A DNA stretch of 64,000 nucleotides from Echinicola sp. 20G (lineage in GTDB: Bacteria > Bacteroidota > Bacteroidia > Cytophagales > Cyclobacteriaceae), in NCBI RefSeq assembly GCF_015533855.1, contig NZ_AP024154.1:5715001-5779000 (forward strand). The letters run 5' to 3'. Positions 1-9,030 of the stretch are shown in pieces. Each line of letters opens with the position of its first letter. The stretch's first letter is position 1. A program made the translations under genes and the position numbers. The notes below the pieces were generated by a model that saw only the letters and a program-made list of their open reading frames with translations, had not been told where the DNA came from and ran no database searches.

Positions 1-101
1 TGGAACTTTTTCCATCTTTGTGAAACCGGACATTTTACCGTCCCAATCCCCTGTGTTTTGCCCGCCTGCTTTCAGAACGGCCTCTTTTCCGTTTCGCTGT
101 G
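1..101 (-). other. Transcribed leader running off the left edge
   Basis: No credible coding region is seen here on either strand. The stretch lies downstream of four minus-strand promoters between 102 and 501, so it is best read as the start of a long 5' leader. Because strong tandem promoters of this type usually drive rRNA operons in Bacteroidota, the 16S gene may begin just left of position 1. That is an inference; no rRNA sequence is inside the window. Confidence 0.4.
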
Positions 102-132
102 CAAAGCTCCGAAAAAGAATCTTGTTTCGCAA
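102..132 (-). promoter_or_regulatory. Tandem promoter 1 (nearest the left edge)
   Basis: On the minus strand this reads TTG, a 20-base spacer, then GAGCTTTG followed by CAC. It matches the Bacteroidota -33/-7 consensus (TTG and TAnnTTTG) with one mismatch in the -7 element. It is the fourth and most downstream of a tandem set. Confidence 0.45.
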
Positions 133-223
133 ACCAATCTTTGAATTAATTTTTTGAAACTTTTTTAACCCCAAACCTATACTTTCTTCCGTCTTTCCGG
201 AAACCGCTGACCGTTTGGGTCTG

Positions 224-253
224 CAAAGGTGAGGAAAATATTCCATTTCTCAA
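224..253 (-). promoter_or_regulatory. Tandem promoter 2
   Basis: The minus strand reads TTG, exactly 19 bases, then CACCTTTG, one mismatch from TAnnTTTG. The -7 element lies inside a 15-base exact repeat (TTTGGGTCTGCAAAG on the plus strand at 214-228 and again at 326-340), so promoters 2 and 3 share the sequence at and just after the start site. Confidence 0.6.
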
Positions 254-335
254 CAACCTTTTTTAAATTATTTTTTGAAGTTTTTTACATCCCTTTCGGA
301 ACATCCAAGCTTCGGCTTCCCCTCTTTTGGGTCTG

Positions 336-365
336 CAAAGTTAAAAGCTTTTTCGTTCTTAAAAA
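336..365 (-). promoter_or_regulatory. Tandem promoter 3
   Basis: The -7 element TAACTTTG (positions 343 to 336) is a perfect TAnnTTTG. At 19 bases upstream there is TTT instead of TTG. Flanking sequence is A/T-rich, as in UP elements. It shares a 15-base exact repeat with promoter 2, which is 112 bases away. Confidence 0.55.
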
Positions 366-471
366 ACACTTTTTTAAAAATGTTTTCCCAAACCAACAAC
401 CTAACTCCCCGAACCTGAACAACCTTCCAAAACACCTCTCAAAAACTCCCCCTGTCCGTCCAACAGGATGA

Positions 472-501
472 CAAAGGTAAGAAGAGATTTTGATTGAGCA
501 A
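472..501 (-). promoter_or_regulatory. Tandem promoter 4 (most upstream)
   Basis: The minus strand reads TTG, exactly 19 bases, then TACCTTTG. This is a perfect match to the Bacteroidota housekeeping promoter in both elements and in spacing. It points left, away from purA, which is transcribed on the same strand but ends at 653 before a terminator. Confidence 0.65.
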
Positions 502-595
502 GATGCAGAACAGCTAATTTACAAATAATCATTCAAACTAGCTGTATATCAAGGACAAAAAATACAACAATCATTTTAAAATATAAGCTAAATAT

Positions 596-631
596 AAAAA
601 AGCCCGTTCGAATAGACTTCAAACGGGCTTT
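596..631 (-). terminator. Intrinsic terminator of purA
   Basis: A 9-bp stem (600-608 with 622-630, core AAGCCCGTT/AACGGGCTT) is followed on the minus strand by a run of T. It lies 22 bases after the purA stop codon and separates purA from the promoter array. Confidence 0.7.
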
Positions 632-652
632 AGTAACTTGAAACCAAGTTTA

Positions 653-1924
653 CTATTTCATAATGGTTTGCTTTCTATCTGGTCCTACAGAAACCATTTT
701 AATAGGAACATTAAGTTCTTCTTCAAGCAACGCCACATAATCCTTCAACTCTTGAGGGAACCCTTCATAAGAATCAACATCACTCAAATCCTTGTTCCAG
801 CCCTTACATACCTTATAAACCGGCTCCACTTTCACATCATTGATTTCAAATGGCAGCTGATCTATTACAGAGCCATCTTCCAACTTGTAATGTGTGCAGA
901 TCTTAATTTCTTCAAAAATATTCAATACATCGGCCTTCATCATAAATAATTGAGTCACCCCATTTATCATGATAGAATACTTAAGAGCTGGCAAATCTAT
1001 CCAGCCACATCTTCTGGGACGACCTGTAGTAGAACCAAACTCATTCCCCTCCTTTCTCATCCGCTCTCCATCTTCATCAAATAGTTCAGTTGGAAAAGGT
1101 CCGCTTCCTACTCTGGTACAATACGCTTTGAAGATTCCAAAAACATCACCTATTTTAGAAGGAGACACTCCCAAACCAGTACAAGCACCTGCTGTCATTG
1201 TACTACTGCTGGTTACAAATGGATAACTTCCAAAGTCAATATCCAGCAAGGAGCCTTGAGCACCCTCAGCCAAAACCTTCTTCCCTGAAGTCAGTTCTTC
1301 ATTGACATCATATTCACTATTAATAAGATTCAATGTTCTGAAGAAATCCACCGCCTCAAAGAAATCAGTCTCCATTTGAGGAAGTTCCGAGATATCATAA
1401 CCATAGAAACTTAAAGTAGTCTTGTGCTTTTCTACCAAAGCATCATACTTATCTTTAAAGTCTGGGTCTTGTATATCTCCTACTCTTAGAGCTACCCTTC
1501 CTATCTTATCCTGATAAGTTGGTCCGATCCCTTTCAGTGTCGAACCTATTTTCTTGTCCCCTTTGGACTTTTCATATGCCGCATCCAACAACTTATGAGT
1601 AGGGATAATGATGGTTGCTTTCTTTGAGACAAAAAGATTCTGCTGATAAGCAATATTGAACTTCTTCAGTCCTTCAATCTCTTTCCTCATCACCACAGGA
1701 TCTAAAACAACCCCGTTACCTATTACATTTTTAAGGTTCTCCCTGAAAATACCACTTGGGATTTGGTGAAGGACATGCTTGATCCCATCAAATTCCAAGG
1801 TATGACCAGCATTAGGACCTCCTTGAAACCTGGCAACCATATCGTATTTCGGTGCGAGGAAGTCAACCACTTTACCTTTGCCTTCATCCCCCCACTGTAG
1901 GCCTAAAAGAACGTCCATTTTCAT
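653..1924 (-). CDS. purA: Adenylosuccinate synthase
   Basis: This enzyme joins IMP and aspartate using GTP to make adenylosuccinate, the first committed step from IMP to AMP, in the cytoplasm. The 423-residue length is normal for the family. The N-terminus carries the hallmark GDEGKGK loop (residues 12-18) with the catalytic Asp, followed by the GGPNAGHT segment; STTGRPRRCGW in the second half is the family's IMP/GTP-contacting loop. The ATG at 1924 places the GDEGKGK loop at the usual distance from the N-terminus. It has its own terminator downstream and is separated from the upstream STAS gene by about 125 bases with a weak hairpin. Identification is essentially certain. Confidence 0.97.
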   Translation of the reverse strand: MKMDVLLGLQWGDEGKGKVVDFLAPKYDMVARFQGGPNAGHTLEFDGIKHVLHQIPSGIFRENLKNVIGNGVVLDPVVMRKEIEGLKKFNIAYQQNLFVSKKATIIIPTHKLLDAAYEKSKGDKKIGSTLKGIGPTYQDKIGRVALRVGDIQDPDFKDKYDALVEKHKTTLSFYGYDISELPQMETDFFEAVDFFRTLNLINSEYDVNEELTSGKKVLAEGAQGSLLDIDFGSYPFVTSSSTMTAGACTGLGVSPSKIGDVFGIFKAYCTRVGSGPFPTELFDEDGERMRKEGNEFGSTTGRPRRCGWIDLPALKYSIMINGVTQLFMMKADVLNIFEEIKICTHYKLEDGSVIDQLPFEINDVKVEPVYKVCKGWNKDLSDVDSYEGFPQELKDYVALLEEELNVPIKMVSVGPDRKQTIMK

Positions 1925-1981
1925 TTTATATATTTAATGTCTGATTTTATGTCTGTCAAATTCCGCGTGAAGTTTGCAATA

Positions 1982-2017
1982 ACAAAAAAAAATAGCAACT
2001 CGATGCTACTTTTTTTG
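1982..2017 (-). terminator. Probable terminator of the Fur-STAS operon
   Basis: A short stem (TAGCA 1993-1997 with TGCTA 2004-2008) is flanked by nine A on one side and seven T on the other, so it could work in both directions. The stem is only 5 bp, hence moderate confidence. Confidence 0.4.
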
Positions 2018-2049
2018 CTTAGAAAGTTCTATTTACTTGCCTTTGCCAA

Positions 2050-2394
2050 TCATTTTACTTTTTCCTTGGCCTCATCCAAAGATTCATATACTGTAAAAAT
2101 GTTGTTCAGCTTCGTAATTATTAATAGTTTCTTCACATGCTCCGATGGTGATGCTAGGTATACGTCTCCTCCTGCATTTCGCATTTTGGTTAACATCGTG
2201 ATCAATACTCCAATCCCACTGGAACTAATATACCTTACTTCTTGAAGATCGATGATACAGTTTTTAATTTTTTTCTCTAATGCATCTGAGATGATTTCCA
2301 CCAATCGTGGGCCAGCTTCATCTCCTATTAAATCTCCCTTTATTGATAATACAAGGCTATCACCTTCTCTTTGGGAATTATAACTTAATTTCAT
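2050..2394 (-). CDS. STAS-domain anti-sigma factor antagonist-like protein
   Basis: A 114-residue single STAS domain of the SpoIIAA/RsbV type. In known members a serine is phosphorylated by a kinase/anti-sigma factor, and the unphosphorylated form releases a sigma factor. The signature region reads [11 protein letters not shown] (residues 54-64): the phosphorylatable Ser58 and the following Ser-Gly are kept, but the Asp that usually precedes it is Ser57. The start codon overlaps the stop codon of the upstream Fur-family gene (ATGA at 2391-2394), so translation is probably coupled. No partner kinase or sigma factor lies nearby, so its target is unknown; the family is clear, the pathway is not. 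Confidence 0.85.
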   Translation of the reverse strand: MKLSYNSQREGDSLVLSIKGDLIGDEAGPRLVEIISDALEKKIKNCIIDLQEVRYISSSGIGVLITMLTKMRNAGGDVYLASPSEHVKKLLIITKLNNIFTVYESLDEAKEKVK

Positions 2395-2858
2395 ACTGCG
2401 AGTTTATTTTCACAATTCTTTTTGGTACAATTTCCGTACAAAATTAAGGAATGGTGCAAAATATTAAAATTTAAAATTTCACCAACGGTGTTTTGGATGT
2501 TTTGAATCCTTGGATCACAAAACTCTACCACCTTATGGCATTCGGTACATATCAGGTGATCGTGCTGTTTATACCCGTAAGACTTTTCATACTGAGCCAA
2601 ATTCTGCCCAAACTGGTGCTTAGTAACCAAGTCACACTCCACCAATAAGTCTAAGGTATTATAAACGGTAGCTCTACTTACCCGATAGTTTTTATTTTTC
2701 ATACTAATGTAGAGGGATTCTACATCAAAATGCCCATCTCTTCCGTAGATTTCTTCAAGAATAGCATACCTCTCTGGTGTCTTTCTTAATTTCTTATTTT
2801 CAAGATAAGCCGTAAATATCTTCTTTACCTCTTCGAACAGCGTTTCATTCAAGGCCAT
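2391..2858 (-). CDS. Fur-family metal- or peroxide-responsive repressor
   Basis: A 155-residue transcriptional regulator of the Fur/PerR/Zur superfamily. The N-terminal winged helix includes [12 protein letters not shown] and [14 protein letters not shown] (residues about 27-72). The C-terminal dimerisation/metal domain has [15 protein letters not shown] with a CxxC, and a second cysteine pair in CTKKNC near the end, which together form the structural zinc site. The sequence alone does not decide between iron, zinc, manganese or peroxide sensing. The gene overlaps the STAS gene by 4 bases. A -7 promoter element sits about 20 bases upstream of the ATG, with an inverted repeat across it, which suggests autoregulation. 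Confidence 0.9.
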   Translation of the reverse strand: MALNETLFEEVKKIFTAYLENKKLRKTPERYAILEEIYGRDGHFDVESLYISMKNKNYRVSRATVYNTLDLLVECDLVTKHQFGQNLAQYEKSYGYKQHDHLICTECHKVVEFCDPRIQNIQNTVGEILNFNILHHSLILYGNCTKKNCENKLAV

Positions 2859-2878
2859 TATATCACGTTTTGTTTTTA

Positions 2879-2911
2879 CAAATATACACTTCTTATTTAG
2901 AAAAGATTCAA
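2879..2911 (-). promoter_or_regulatory. Promoter of the Fur-STAS operon
   Basis: The -7 element TATATTTG (2886 to 2879) is a perfect TAnnTTTG; a TTG lies 22 bases upstream, slightly longer than the usual 19-21. The predicted leader is about 15 bases. An inverted repeat, CTTATTT (2892-2898) and AAATAAG (2910-2916), overlaps the -33 side. Confidence 0.5.
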
Positions 2912-2926
2912 ATAAGCCAGCAGTAA

Positions 2927-5149
2927 TTAGTCAAACCTAGTCACTTTAATTACACCTTGAACCTCTGATAGATTATCAATCAAACTCTCTAAATGATTGG
3001 TACTGTGTACATAAAGCTTAATAGAACCTTCAAAAAGTCCCCCATCTGAATCTACCGTAATAGAGCGCATATTAACTTTAAGTTCATCGGAAATCACTCT
3101 GGTCACATCATTGATCAGACCTACCCTATCGGTCCCAACAATCTTTAAACCAGCCAAAAATGCAATCTCCTGTTGACTTGTCCACCTTGCCTTGATCACC
3201 CTGTTCCCATGGTTGGATAGTAATTCCAAGGCATTAGGGCAGGAGGTTCGATGTATCTTAATCCCTTCATTTACAGTGACAAAACCAAAAACATCATCAC
3301 CTGGAATTGGATTGCAGCACTTGGCCAAAATATAATCCACCACATCCATATCTTCGCCAATCAGCAACTGATCATGATCAGGCCCTTTGAGATTTTTTAT
3401 TTCCTTGGTGAAACTCGATTCATCCACTACATTCTGCAGTGGACTTTTAACCTTTTTCTTCTTGGTTTGTTTAAAGTCCTTGAAGCTTTTGATGGATGTA
3501 GGATCGATAATCCCTTTGCCTACCTTGAAATAAAACTCATTGGCTGTTTTGGTTTCAAAAAATGCCCTCAGCTGCTCCACCACAACAGAAGAAAATTCCA
3601 TTTTCATCTGTCTAAGTTTTCGCTGTACAATTTCTTTTCCGTCCATCACCAAAGACTTCTTTTCGTCCTTTAAGGCATCCTTTATCTTTGCTTTGGCCCT
3701 GGAAGTAATAACTGATTTAAGCCAGTCTTCAGAAGGTTTCTGTTTATTGGAAGTCAGGATTTCTACCTGATCACCATTCTTCAATTTATGGTTAATCGGC
3801 ACCAACCTTTGGTTGATTTTGGCACCAATACATTTTGCTCCTACTTCGGAGTGAATTTCAAAAGCAAAGTCCAGGGCAGTAGCTCCAAACGGTAAAACTT
3901 TCAGGTCCCCTTTAGGGGTAAAGACAAAAACTTCATCCTGAAAAAGATTGCCTCTGAAATCATCCATAAACTCAATAGCTGAGCCATCATTTGATTCCAA
4001 CAGGGTCCTCACTTGAGTAATCCAATCATCCAACCCGGCTCCACTTTTCGGAGAGCTAACATCTTTTTCTTTGTATTTCCAGTGGGCAGCATACCCTCTC
4101 TCTGCAATGTCATCCATTCTCTTTGTACGAATCTGTACTTCTACCCACTGTCCCTTGCTACTCATAACCGTAGTATGTAAAGATTCGTAACCATTCGCCC
4201 GTGGCGTACTGATCCAGTCCCTTAACCTGTCGGGGTTAGGCCTGTAAAAATCTGTAACTATCGAATAAACTTGCCAACAATCTGCTTTTTCATTTTCAGG
4301 CTCTGAGTCAATGATTACCCTGATAGCAAACAAATCATACACTTCTTCAAAAGGTATGTTTTGCTTCTTCATTTTATTGTATATGGAATAAACAGACTTT
4401 GGACGACCTTTGACATTAAATTCAAAGCCTTGGGTAGTCAATTCTCTTTCGATTGGCGCAATAAAGCTCTTGATAAACTTATTCCTTGAGCTTCTTGAAT
4501 CCTTGATCTTACCGACAATAAACTGATATGTTTCTGTATCTGTATATTTCAAATATAGATCTTCCAATTCTGACTTGATGCTATAAAGCCCCAGTCTATG
4601 GGCCAAGGGAGCATACAGATACATTGTCTCTGAAGCAATTTTCAGCTGCTTGTGACGGGGCATGCTCTGCAGGGTACGCATATTATTGAGTCTGTCCGCC
4701 AACTTGATCAAAATCACCCTTACATCATCTGAAAGAGTAAGGAGCATTTTCCTGAAATTCTCAGCTTGCTGGGAACTCCCATATTCGAACACTCCCGAAA
4801 TTTTGGTAAGTCCATCTATAATCTTGGTAACTTTGGGACCAAACTCCCTCTCTATATCCTCCAGCTCCCACTCAGTATCTTCCACCACATCATGAAGCAA
4901 TGCCGCCACAATACTCGTCGTACCAAGCCCTATTTCTTCCACACAAACCAAAGCAACCTCCAATGGGTGATAAATATAAGGCTCGCCTGATTTTCTGCGC
5001 ATTTCCTTATGCGCTTCACTAGACACGTTAAATGCTTTCTTGATTATTTTTGCATCGCCACTCTTTAAGAGCGGTTTGGCCAACCTTAAAAGCTTTCTGT
5101 ACCGCTTTAAAATCTCTTTTCTTTCTACCTCTAGGTCTACGTTAATCAT
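2927..5149 (-). CDS. Bifunctional (p)ppGpp synthetase/hydrolase, RelA/SpoT family
   Basis: A 740-residue long RSH protein that makes and degrades the stringent-response alarmone. In order it has an HD hydrolase domain (about 50-200) with the intact metal motif LLHDVVEDT, a synthetase domain (about 240-370) with [21 protein letters not shown] and [11 protein letters not shown], a TGS domain (about 410-470, starting [11 protein letters not shown]), a zinc-finger/helical region with [10 protein letters not shown], and a C-terminal ACT domain (about 665-740). Both catalytic domains look intact, as expected where a single long RSH does both jobs. It is a stand-alone gene with a 313-base upstream gap shared divergently with tRNA-Leu. 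Start chosen at ATG 5149, giving the usual N-terminus. Confidence 0.95.
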   Translation of the reverse strand: MINVDLEVERKEILKRYRKLLRLAKPLLKSGDAKIIKKAFNVSSEAHKEMRRKSGEPYIYHPLEVALVCVEEIGLGTTSIVAALLHDVVEDTEWELEDIEREFGPKVTKIIDGLTKISGVFEYGSSQQAENFRKMLLTLSDDVRVILIKLADRLNNMRTLQSMPRHKQLKIASETMYLYAPLAHRLGLYSIKSELEDLYLKYTDTETYQFIVGKIKDSRSSRNKFIKSFIAPIERELTTQGFEFNVKGRPKSVYSIYNKMKKQNIPFEEVYDLFAIRVIIDSEPENEKADCWQVYSIVTDFYRPNPDRLRDWISTPRANGYESLHTTVMSSKGQWVEVQIRTKRMDDIAERGYAAHWKYKEKDVSSPKSGAGLDDWITQVRTLLESNDGSAIEFMDDFRGNLFQDEVFVFTPKGDLKVLPFGATALDFAFEIHSEVGAKCIGAKINQRLVPINHKLKNGDQVEILTSNKQKPSEDWLKSVITSRAKAKIKDALKDEKKSLVMDGKEIVQRKLRQMKMEFSSVVVEQLRAFFETKTANEFYFKVGKGIIDPTSIKSFKDFKQTKKKKVKSPLQNVVDESSFTKEIKNLKGPDHDQLLIGEDMDVVDYILAKCCNPIPGDDVFGFVTVNEGIKIHRTSCPNALELLSNHGNRVIKARWTSQQEIAFLAGLKIVGTDRVGLINDVTRVISDELKVNMRSITVDSDGGLFEGSIKLYVHSTNHLESLIDNLSEVQGVIKVTRFD

Positions 5150-5364
5150 GTTATATTTTGAAGTTTAACAAACTCCCGGTCTCAAAACAGTAGTCAAACA
5201 TTATTTTAAGTCACTAATTTCAATCTTTTTTTCCAAAAGCCCATCAGACAACTGAAGATTATTCAGCATCTCGTCAGGATATTTTCTTCAAAAATAATTC
5301 ACACTGAAAACCAATGCATTACAATATCAGTACAATTTTTTTAGCTTTTTTCATCACCAAAGTA
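5150..5364. other. Intergenic region between relA/spoT and the tRNA-Leu promoter
   Basis: A/T-rich and without a credible gene. It should hold the minus-strand promoter of the RelA/SpoT gene; a possible -7 element TATTTTTG lies at 5296-5289 but without a convincing -33 element. Nothing else stands out. Confidence 0.4.
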
Positions 5365-5394
5365 TTGCACATTTAAATTTCCTTATTACCTTTG
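5365..5394 (+). promoter_or_regulatory. Promoter of tRNA-Leu
   Basis: TTG at 5365-5367, exactly 19 bases, then TACCTTTG at 5387-5394. Both elements and the spacing match the Bacteroidota consensus perfectly. It lies 68 bases before the mature tRNA, leaving a leader to be trimmed. Confidence 0.75.
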
Positions 5395-5462
5395 CATCCA
5401 CATTAGAGAAGCAGATGTGAGCAAAACTTTTAAAAGAAAAGTCACTCACATCAACATAACAA

Positions 5463-5544
5463 GCGGATGTGGCGAAATTGGTAGACGCACTAGACTTAGG
5501 ATCTAGCGCCGCGAGGCATGGGGGTTCGAGTCCCTCCATCCGCA
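5463..5544 (+). tRNA. tRNA-Leu (anticodon UAG)
   Basis: An 82-base class II tRNA. The acceptor stem GCGGATG (5463-5469) pairs with CATCCGC (5537-5543), with discriminator A at 5544. The anticodon stem CTAGA/TCTAG encloses the loop CTTAGGA, giving anticodon TAG at 5497-5499, which reads CUA. The T arm has the GGTTCGAGTCC pattern, and a long variable arm fits leucine. The 3' CCA is not encoded. A minus-strand reading frame across it is a known artefact of tRNA sequence. Confidence 0.96.
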
Positions 5545-5556
5545 CTATTCAACCAG

Positions 5557-5627
5557 CCCTCAATCCCGATCCATCACCCTGAACCCGATTCGTCGGATGG
5601 GGAAAGGTGTCGAGGTTGAGGGTTTTT
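5557..5627 (+). terminator. Probable terminator between tRNA-Leu and tig
   Basis: A long, imperfect hairpin closes with CCCTCAA (5557-5563) pairing TTGAGGG (5616-5622), has an inner CCATC/GATGG pair (5571-5575 with 5596-5600), and is followed by five T. No separate tig promoter is visible after it, so read-through may supply tig. Confidence 0.5.
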
Positions 5628-5657
5628 AGTTTATAGCAAAATTTAATCAATACTGCC

Positions 5658-6986
5658 TTGGAAATCAAACTAGACAAGCACGCTACTAATCAAGCTTCAA
5701 TTAAAATTAGTTTAAATGAAGCAGATTATCAACCTAAAGTTGATGCCAAACTTAAAGACTATGCCAAGAAAGCCAATATCAAGGGCTTCCGTCCGGGCAA
5801 AGCTCCTTTTGGTATGGTTAAGAAACTGTACGGAACGTCTGTTTTGGTTGAAGAAATCAACAACATTCTTTCTTCATCTTTGAATGATTATATCAAAGAG
5901 CAAAGCTTCAAGATTCTTGGAGAGCCCCTTCCTGTTGTTGAAGATGCAGATGCTATCGACTGGAAAAATCAAAAAGATTTTGAATTCGAGTATAAAATTG
6001 GATTTGTTGAAAATGTCGACGTAACACTTGACAAGTCTATCAAAGCGACAGACTATAGCTTGAAAGTAGACAAAAAAGCCGTTAATGACGCTATTGAAAA
6101 CCTTAGACGTCAATATGGTAAGATGACCAATCCAGAAGTTAGTGAAGAAAACGACTTCCTTTATGGAGACTTGAAAGCTGCTGACGGTTCATACGAGCAG
6201 ACTTTATCTCTTCCTCTTTCTAAAATGGACGGTAGATCTGTTAAAAAATTCATTGGGGTTGAAAAAGGCGCTGAGATCGAATTCGATCCTTCCAAAGCTA
6301 TCAAATCTGATCTTTCTGAAGTATTGAATATCAGCGAAGAAGAAGCTGCCAAAATATCAGGAAACTATACCTTCACTGTTCAAAATATTAACAGAACTGA
6401 GGACGCAGCCCTTGACCAAGAATTCTTCGATAAAGTATTTGGTCCAGATCAAGTAAAAACAGAAGAAGAATTTGTTGCTAAAGTTGAAGAAATCCTAGGC
6501 GACAACTACAACAAAGAAACCAAAGTTTTCAACGAGGAAAAAATTAAAGAAATCCTAGTAGAAAAAGCGAATATAGAACTTCCTGAAGCTTTCTTGAAAG
6601 AGTGGTTGTTAAAGGCCAACGATGGAAAAGTTTCAGAAGCTGATGTTGAGAAGGAATTCCCAATCTATGCCAAGCAATTGACTTGGTCTTTGATTTCCAA
6701 CAAAATCGCAGAAGAAAATGAGATCAAGGCTGAACATGAAGATGTCATTGCCAAAACTCAAGACATGGTGCGTGAACAACTAGCAGCTTCAGGATTAGGA
6801 GCTCAAATGGAAGATAACATGGACATGTTTGTCAACAACTACTTACAAGGTAACGAAGGACAAAACTACATGCAGATGTTGACAGCCGTTCAAAACGACA
6901 AAGTATTGAGTTTGGTCAAAGAAAAGATCTCTCTGAAAGAAGAGAAAATAGATATTGATAAGTTTAAAGAGCTTATCGAAAACTAA
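5658..6986 (+). CDS. tig: Trigger factor, ribosome-associated chaperone
   Basis: This protein binds the ribosomal exit tunnel and shields nascent chains. The 442-residue length fits. The N-terminal ribosome-binding signature GFRPGKAP is at residues 43-50, followed by a divergent middle domain (about 150-255) in place of a clear FKBP prolyl isomerase and a helical C-terminal chaperone domain. The start is a TTG at 5658: no ATG lies upstream in frame, and the next Met would remove the ribosome-binding domain. Its position directly before clpP and clpX is the classical tig-clpP-clpX order, linking folding and degradation. A hairpin after the stop codon may let clpPX be expressed separately. Confidence 0.94.
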   Translation: MEIKLDKHATNQASIKISLNEADYQPKVDAKLKDYAKKANIKGFRPGKAPFGMVKKLYGTSVLVEEINNILSSSLNDYIKEQSFKILGEPLPVVEDADAIDWKNQKDFEFEYKIGFVENVDVTLDKSIKATDYSLKVDKKAVNDAIENLRRQYGKMTNPEVSEENDFLYGDLKAADGSYEQTLSLPLSKMDGRSVKKFIGVEKGAEIEFDPSKAIKSDLSEVLNISEEEAAKISGNYTFTVQNINRTEDAALDQEFFDKVFGPDQVKTEEEFVAKVEEILGDNYNKETKVFNEEKIKEILVEKANIELPEAFLKEWLLKANDGKVSEADVEKEFPIYAKQLTWSLISNKIAEENEIKAEHEDVIAKTQDMVREQLAASGLGAQMEDNMDMFVNNYLQGNEGQNYMQMLTAVQNDKVLSLVKEKISLKEEKIDIDKFKELIEN

Positions 6987-7009
6987 TTCATATAATTAAT
7001 CGTTATTAA

Positions 7010-7041
7010 AAAGTCCTTTTCTAAGGGCTTTTTTTATTTTT
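7010..7041 (+). terminator. Terminator or attenuator between tig and clpP
   Basis: The stem AGTCCTT (7012-7018) pairs AAGGGCT (7023-7029) with one G-U pair and is followed by seven T. A TATTTTTG (-7-like) sequence at 7035-7042 overlaps the T tract and could start a clpP transcript, though no TTG is seen at the right spacing. Confidence 0.55.
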
Positions 7042-7066
7042 GTACTAATTCAACCAAAAAGACAAC

Positions 7067-7738
7067 ATGATTAATAAAGAAGAATTCAGAAAATACGCCA
7101 TTCACAACCAAGGTGTGAGCGGTACAGCTTTTGACCAATATACCCAACAAATTGAAAACATGACCCGATCTGTAATCGAGGAAAGACCTACCAATTTCCG
7201 TGAAATTGACGTTTTTTCTAGATTGATCATGGATAGAATTATATTCCTAGGCACTCAAGTGGATGACCACATTGCCAATATCATTACTGCCCAATTGTTG
7301 TTCTTGGAATCTGTAGACAGCAAAAAGGATATCTTATTATACATCAATAGCCCAGGTGGATCTGTTTATGCTGGCCTTGGTATTTATGACACCATGCAAT
7401 ACATCAACCCTGAGGTAGGTACAATTTGCACTGGTTTGGCAGCTTCTATGGGAGCGGTATTGTTAGCTGGTGGTGCTGCTGGAAAAAGGGCTGCACTTCC
7501 TCACTCAAGAGTGATGATCCACCAACCTCTTGGTGGCGCTCAAGGACAGGCTTCAGATATTGAAATTACTGCCAAGCAGATATTATTATTAAAGCAGGAG
7601 CTTTATGAAATCCTAGCCCATCACTCAGGAAAAGACATCGAACAAATCGAAAAAAATTCTGACAGAGACTATTGGATGAAAGCTCAAGAAGCCAAAGACT
7701 ATGGCTTGATCGACGAAGTATTGACTAGAAAAAAATAA
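7067..7738 (+). CDS. clpP: ATP-dependent Clp protease proteolytic subunit
   Basis: The serine peptidase that forms the barrel degraded into by ClpX or ClpA/C. The 223-residue protein has the catalytic triad in the expected order: Ser127 in GLAASMGAV, His152 in MIHQPLGG, and Asp201 in the DRDYW segment. The GGSVYAG oxyanion loop is present at about residues 97-103. An N-terminal stretch of about 30 residues before the core is likely a processed extension. The stop codon is 2 bases from the clpX ATG, so the two are one operon. Confidence 0.97.
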   Translation: MINKEEFRKYAIHNQGVSGTAFDQYTQQIENMTRSVIEERPTNFREIDVFSRLIMDRIIFLGTQVDDHIANIITAQLLFLESVDSKKDILLYINSPGGSVYAGLGIYDTMQYINPEVGTICTGLAASMGAVLLAGGAAGKRAALPHSRVMIHQPLGGAQGQASDIEITAKQILLLKQELYEILAHHSGKDIEQIEKNSDRDYWMKAQEAKDYGLIDEVLTRKK

Positions 7739-7740
7739 TC

Positions 7741-8964
7741 ATGGCGCAAGTTACTTGTTCCTTTTGCGGTAGAAATAAGAAAGATGTAGACTTGATGGTC
7801 TCAGGAATTTCAGCTCATATCTGTAATTTCTGTATCGATCAGGCCTATCAAATCTTAGGTGAAGAGGAAAAAACAAAAAAACAGGATAAAAAACCAAAGT
7901 TCAAGCTTAAAAAACCAAAAGAGCTTACTGAATATCTCAACCAATATGTGATTGGACAGGGAGAAGCAAAAAAAGTGCTTTCTGTCGCAGTTTATAATCA
8001 CTATAAGCGTCTCCTTCAAAAAGACAATCATGATGATATTAAGATTGAAAAATCCAATATCATCATGGTGGGTGACACTGGAACAGGTAAAACTTATCTT
8101 GCCAAAACTTTGGCTAAGATACTGGAGGTTCCTTTCTGTATTGCAGATGCTACGGTCTTGACTGAAGCGGGGTATGTGGGGGAGGATGTAGAAAGTATCT
8201 TGACCCGATTACTACAGTCCGCCGACTACAATGTTGAAGCTGCTGAGAGAGGAATTGTCTATATTGATGAAATAGACAAAATTGCCAGAAAGTCTGACAA
8301 CCCTTCCATAACCAGAGATGTAAGCGGTGAAGGTGTTCAACAAGCCATGCTTAAGCTCTTGGAAGGAACAACTGTGAATGTTCCACCACAAGGAGGCAGA
8401 AAGCACCCTGATCAAAAAATGATCGCCGTAAACACAGAAAACATTCTTTTCATATGTGGGGGAGCTTTTGATGGGATTGCGAGGCACATTGCCAACAGGT
8501 TAAATACCCAACCGCTTGGGTTTAGTAAAAAGACTGATCATGAATTGATCGATCGAAACAATCTGTTACAATATGTAACAGCTCCAGATTTAAAATCATT
8601 TGGGCTAATACCTGAATTGATTGGACGTCTCCCTGTTTTGACTCACTTGGATCCTCTCGACAAGGACACCCTAAAAAGCATCTTAACTGAGCCTAAAAAC
8701 GCCCTTACCAAGCAATACATTAAGTTGATGGACATGGAAGGCGTTAAGCTAGAGTTCGAAGAGAGTGGAGTGGATTATATAGTTGAGAAAGCCGTGGAAT
8801 ACAATCTTGGCGCAAGAGGCTTAAGGTCTATTTGTGAAGCGATCATTACGGATGCTATGTATGAGCTTCCTTCCGATAGCGAAACCAAAGAGCTTGTGGT
8901 CAACAGAAAATATGCCCAGACGCAATTTGATAAATCTAAATTCAAAAAGCTTCAGGTAGCGTAA
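7741..8964 (+). CDS. clpX: ClpX, AAA+ unfoldase of the ClpXP protease
   Basis: It recognises, unfolds and feeds substrates into ClpP. The 407-residue protein starts with the four-cysteine zinc domain (CSFC and CNFC, residues 6-30), followed by the AAA+ module: Walker A GDTGTGKT (about residues 112-119), the GYVG pore loop (about 142-145), Walker [11 protein letters not shown], and a C-terminal sensor-2 region [12 protein letters not shown]. The family's usual length and order are kept. It is directly downstream of clpP and ends in a strong bidirectional terminator shared with lpxB. Confidence 0.97.
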   Translation: MAQVTCSFCGRNKKDVDLMVSGISAHICNFCIDQAYQILGEEEKTKKQDKKPKFKLKKPKELTEYLNQYVIGQGEAKKVLSVAVYNHYKRLLQKDNHDDIKIEKSNIIMVGDTGTGKTYLAKTLAKILEVPFCIADATVLTEAGYVGEDVESILTRLLQSADYNVEAAERGIVYIDEIDKIARKSDNPSITRDVSGEGVQQAMLKLLEGTTVNVPPQGGRKHPDQKMIAVNTENILFICGGAFDGIARHIANRLNTQPLGFSKKTDHELIDRNNLLQYVTAPDLKSFGLIPELIGRLPVLTHLDPLDKDTLKSILTEPKNALTKQYIKLMDMEGVKLEFEESGVDYIVEKAVEYNLGARGLRSICEAIITDAMYELPSDSETKELVVNRKYAQTQFDKSKFKKLQVA

Positions 8965-8980
8965 CTTGAATTAAAATAAT

Positions 8981-9030
8981 TAATAAGGCAGGGGAACGAT
9001 TATTAATCGTTCCCCTGCCTTTATTTTTTT
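8981..9030. terminator. Bidirectional terminator between clpX and lpxB
   Basis: A perfect 16-bp stem (8985-9000 with 9006-9021) and a 5-base loop TATTA, with T runs on the plus side and A/T-rich sequence on the other. It ends at the first base of the lpxB stop codon (9021-9023, minus strand) and serves both convergent genes. Confidence 0.85.

Noticed and set aside
229..471. An 80-residue plus-strand reading frame
   Set aside because: Phe/Lys/Pro-rich composition from A/T tracts; it runs against the tandem promoter array and resembles no protein.
638..949. Plus-strand reading frame inside purA
   Set aside because: Antisense shadow of a fully conserved gene; no homology features.
5354..5545. 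A 63-residue minus-strand frame across tRNA-Leu
   Set aside because: Its GLEPP...-type sequence is the well-known antisense artefact of tRNA genes.
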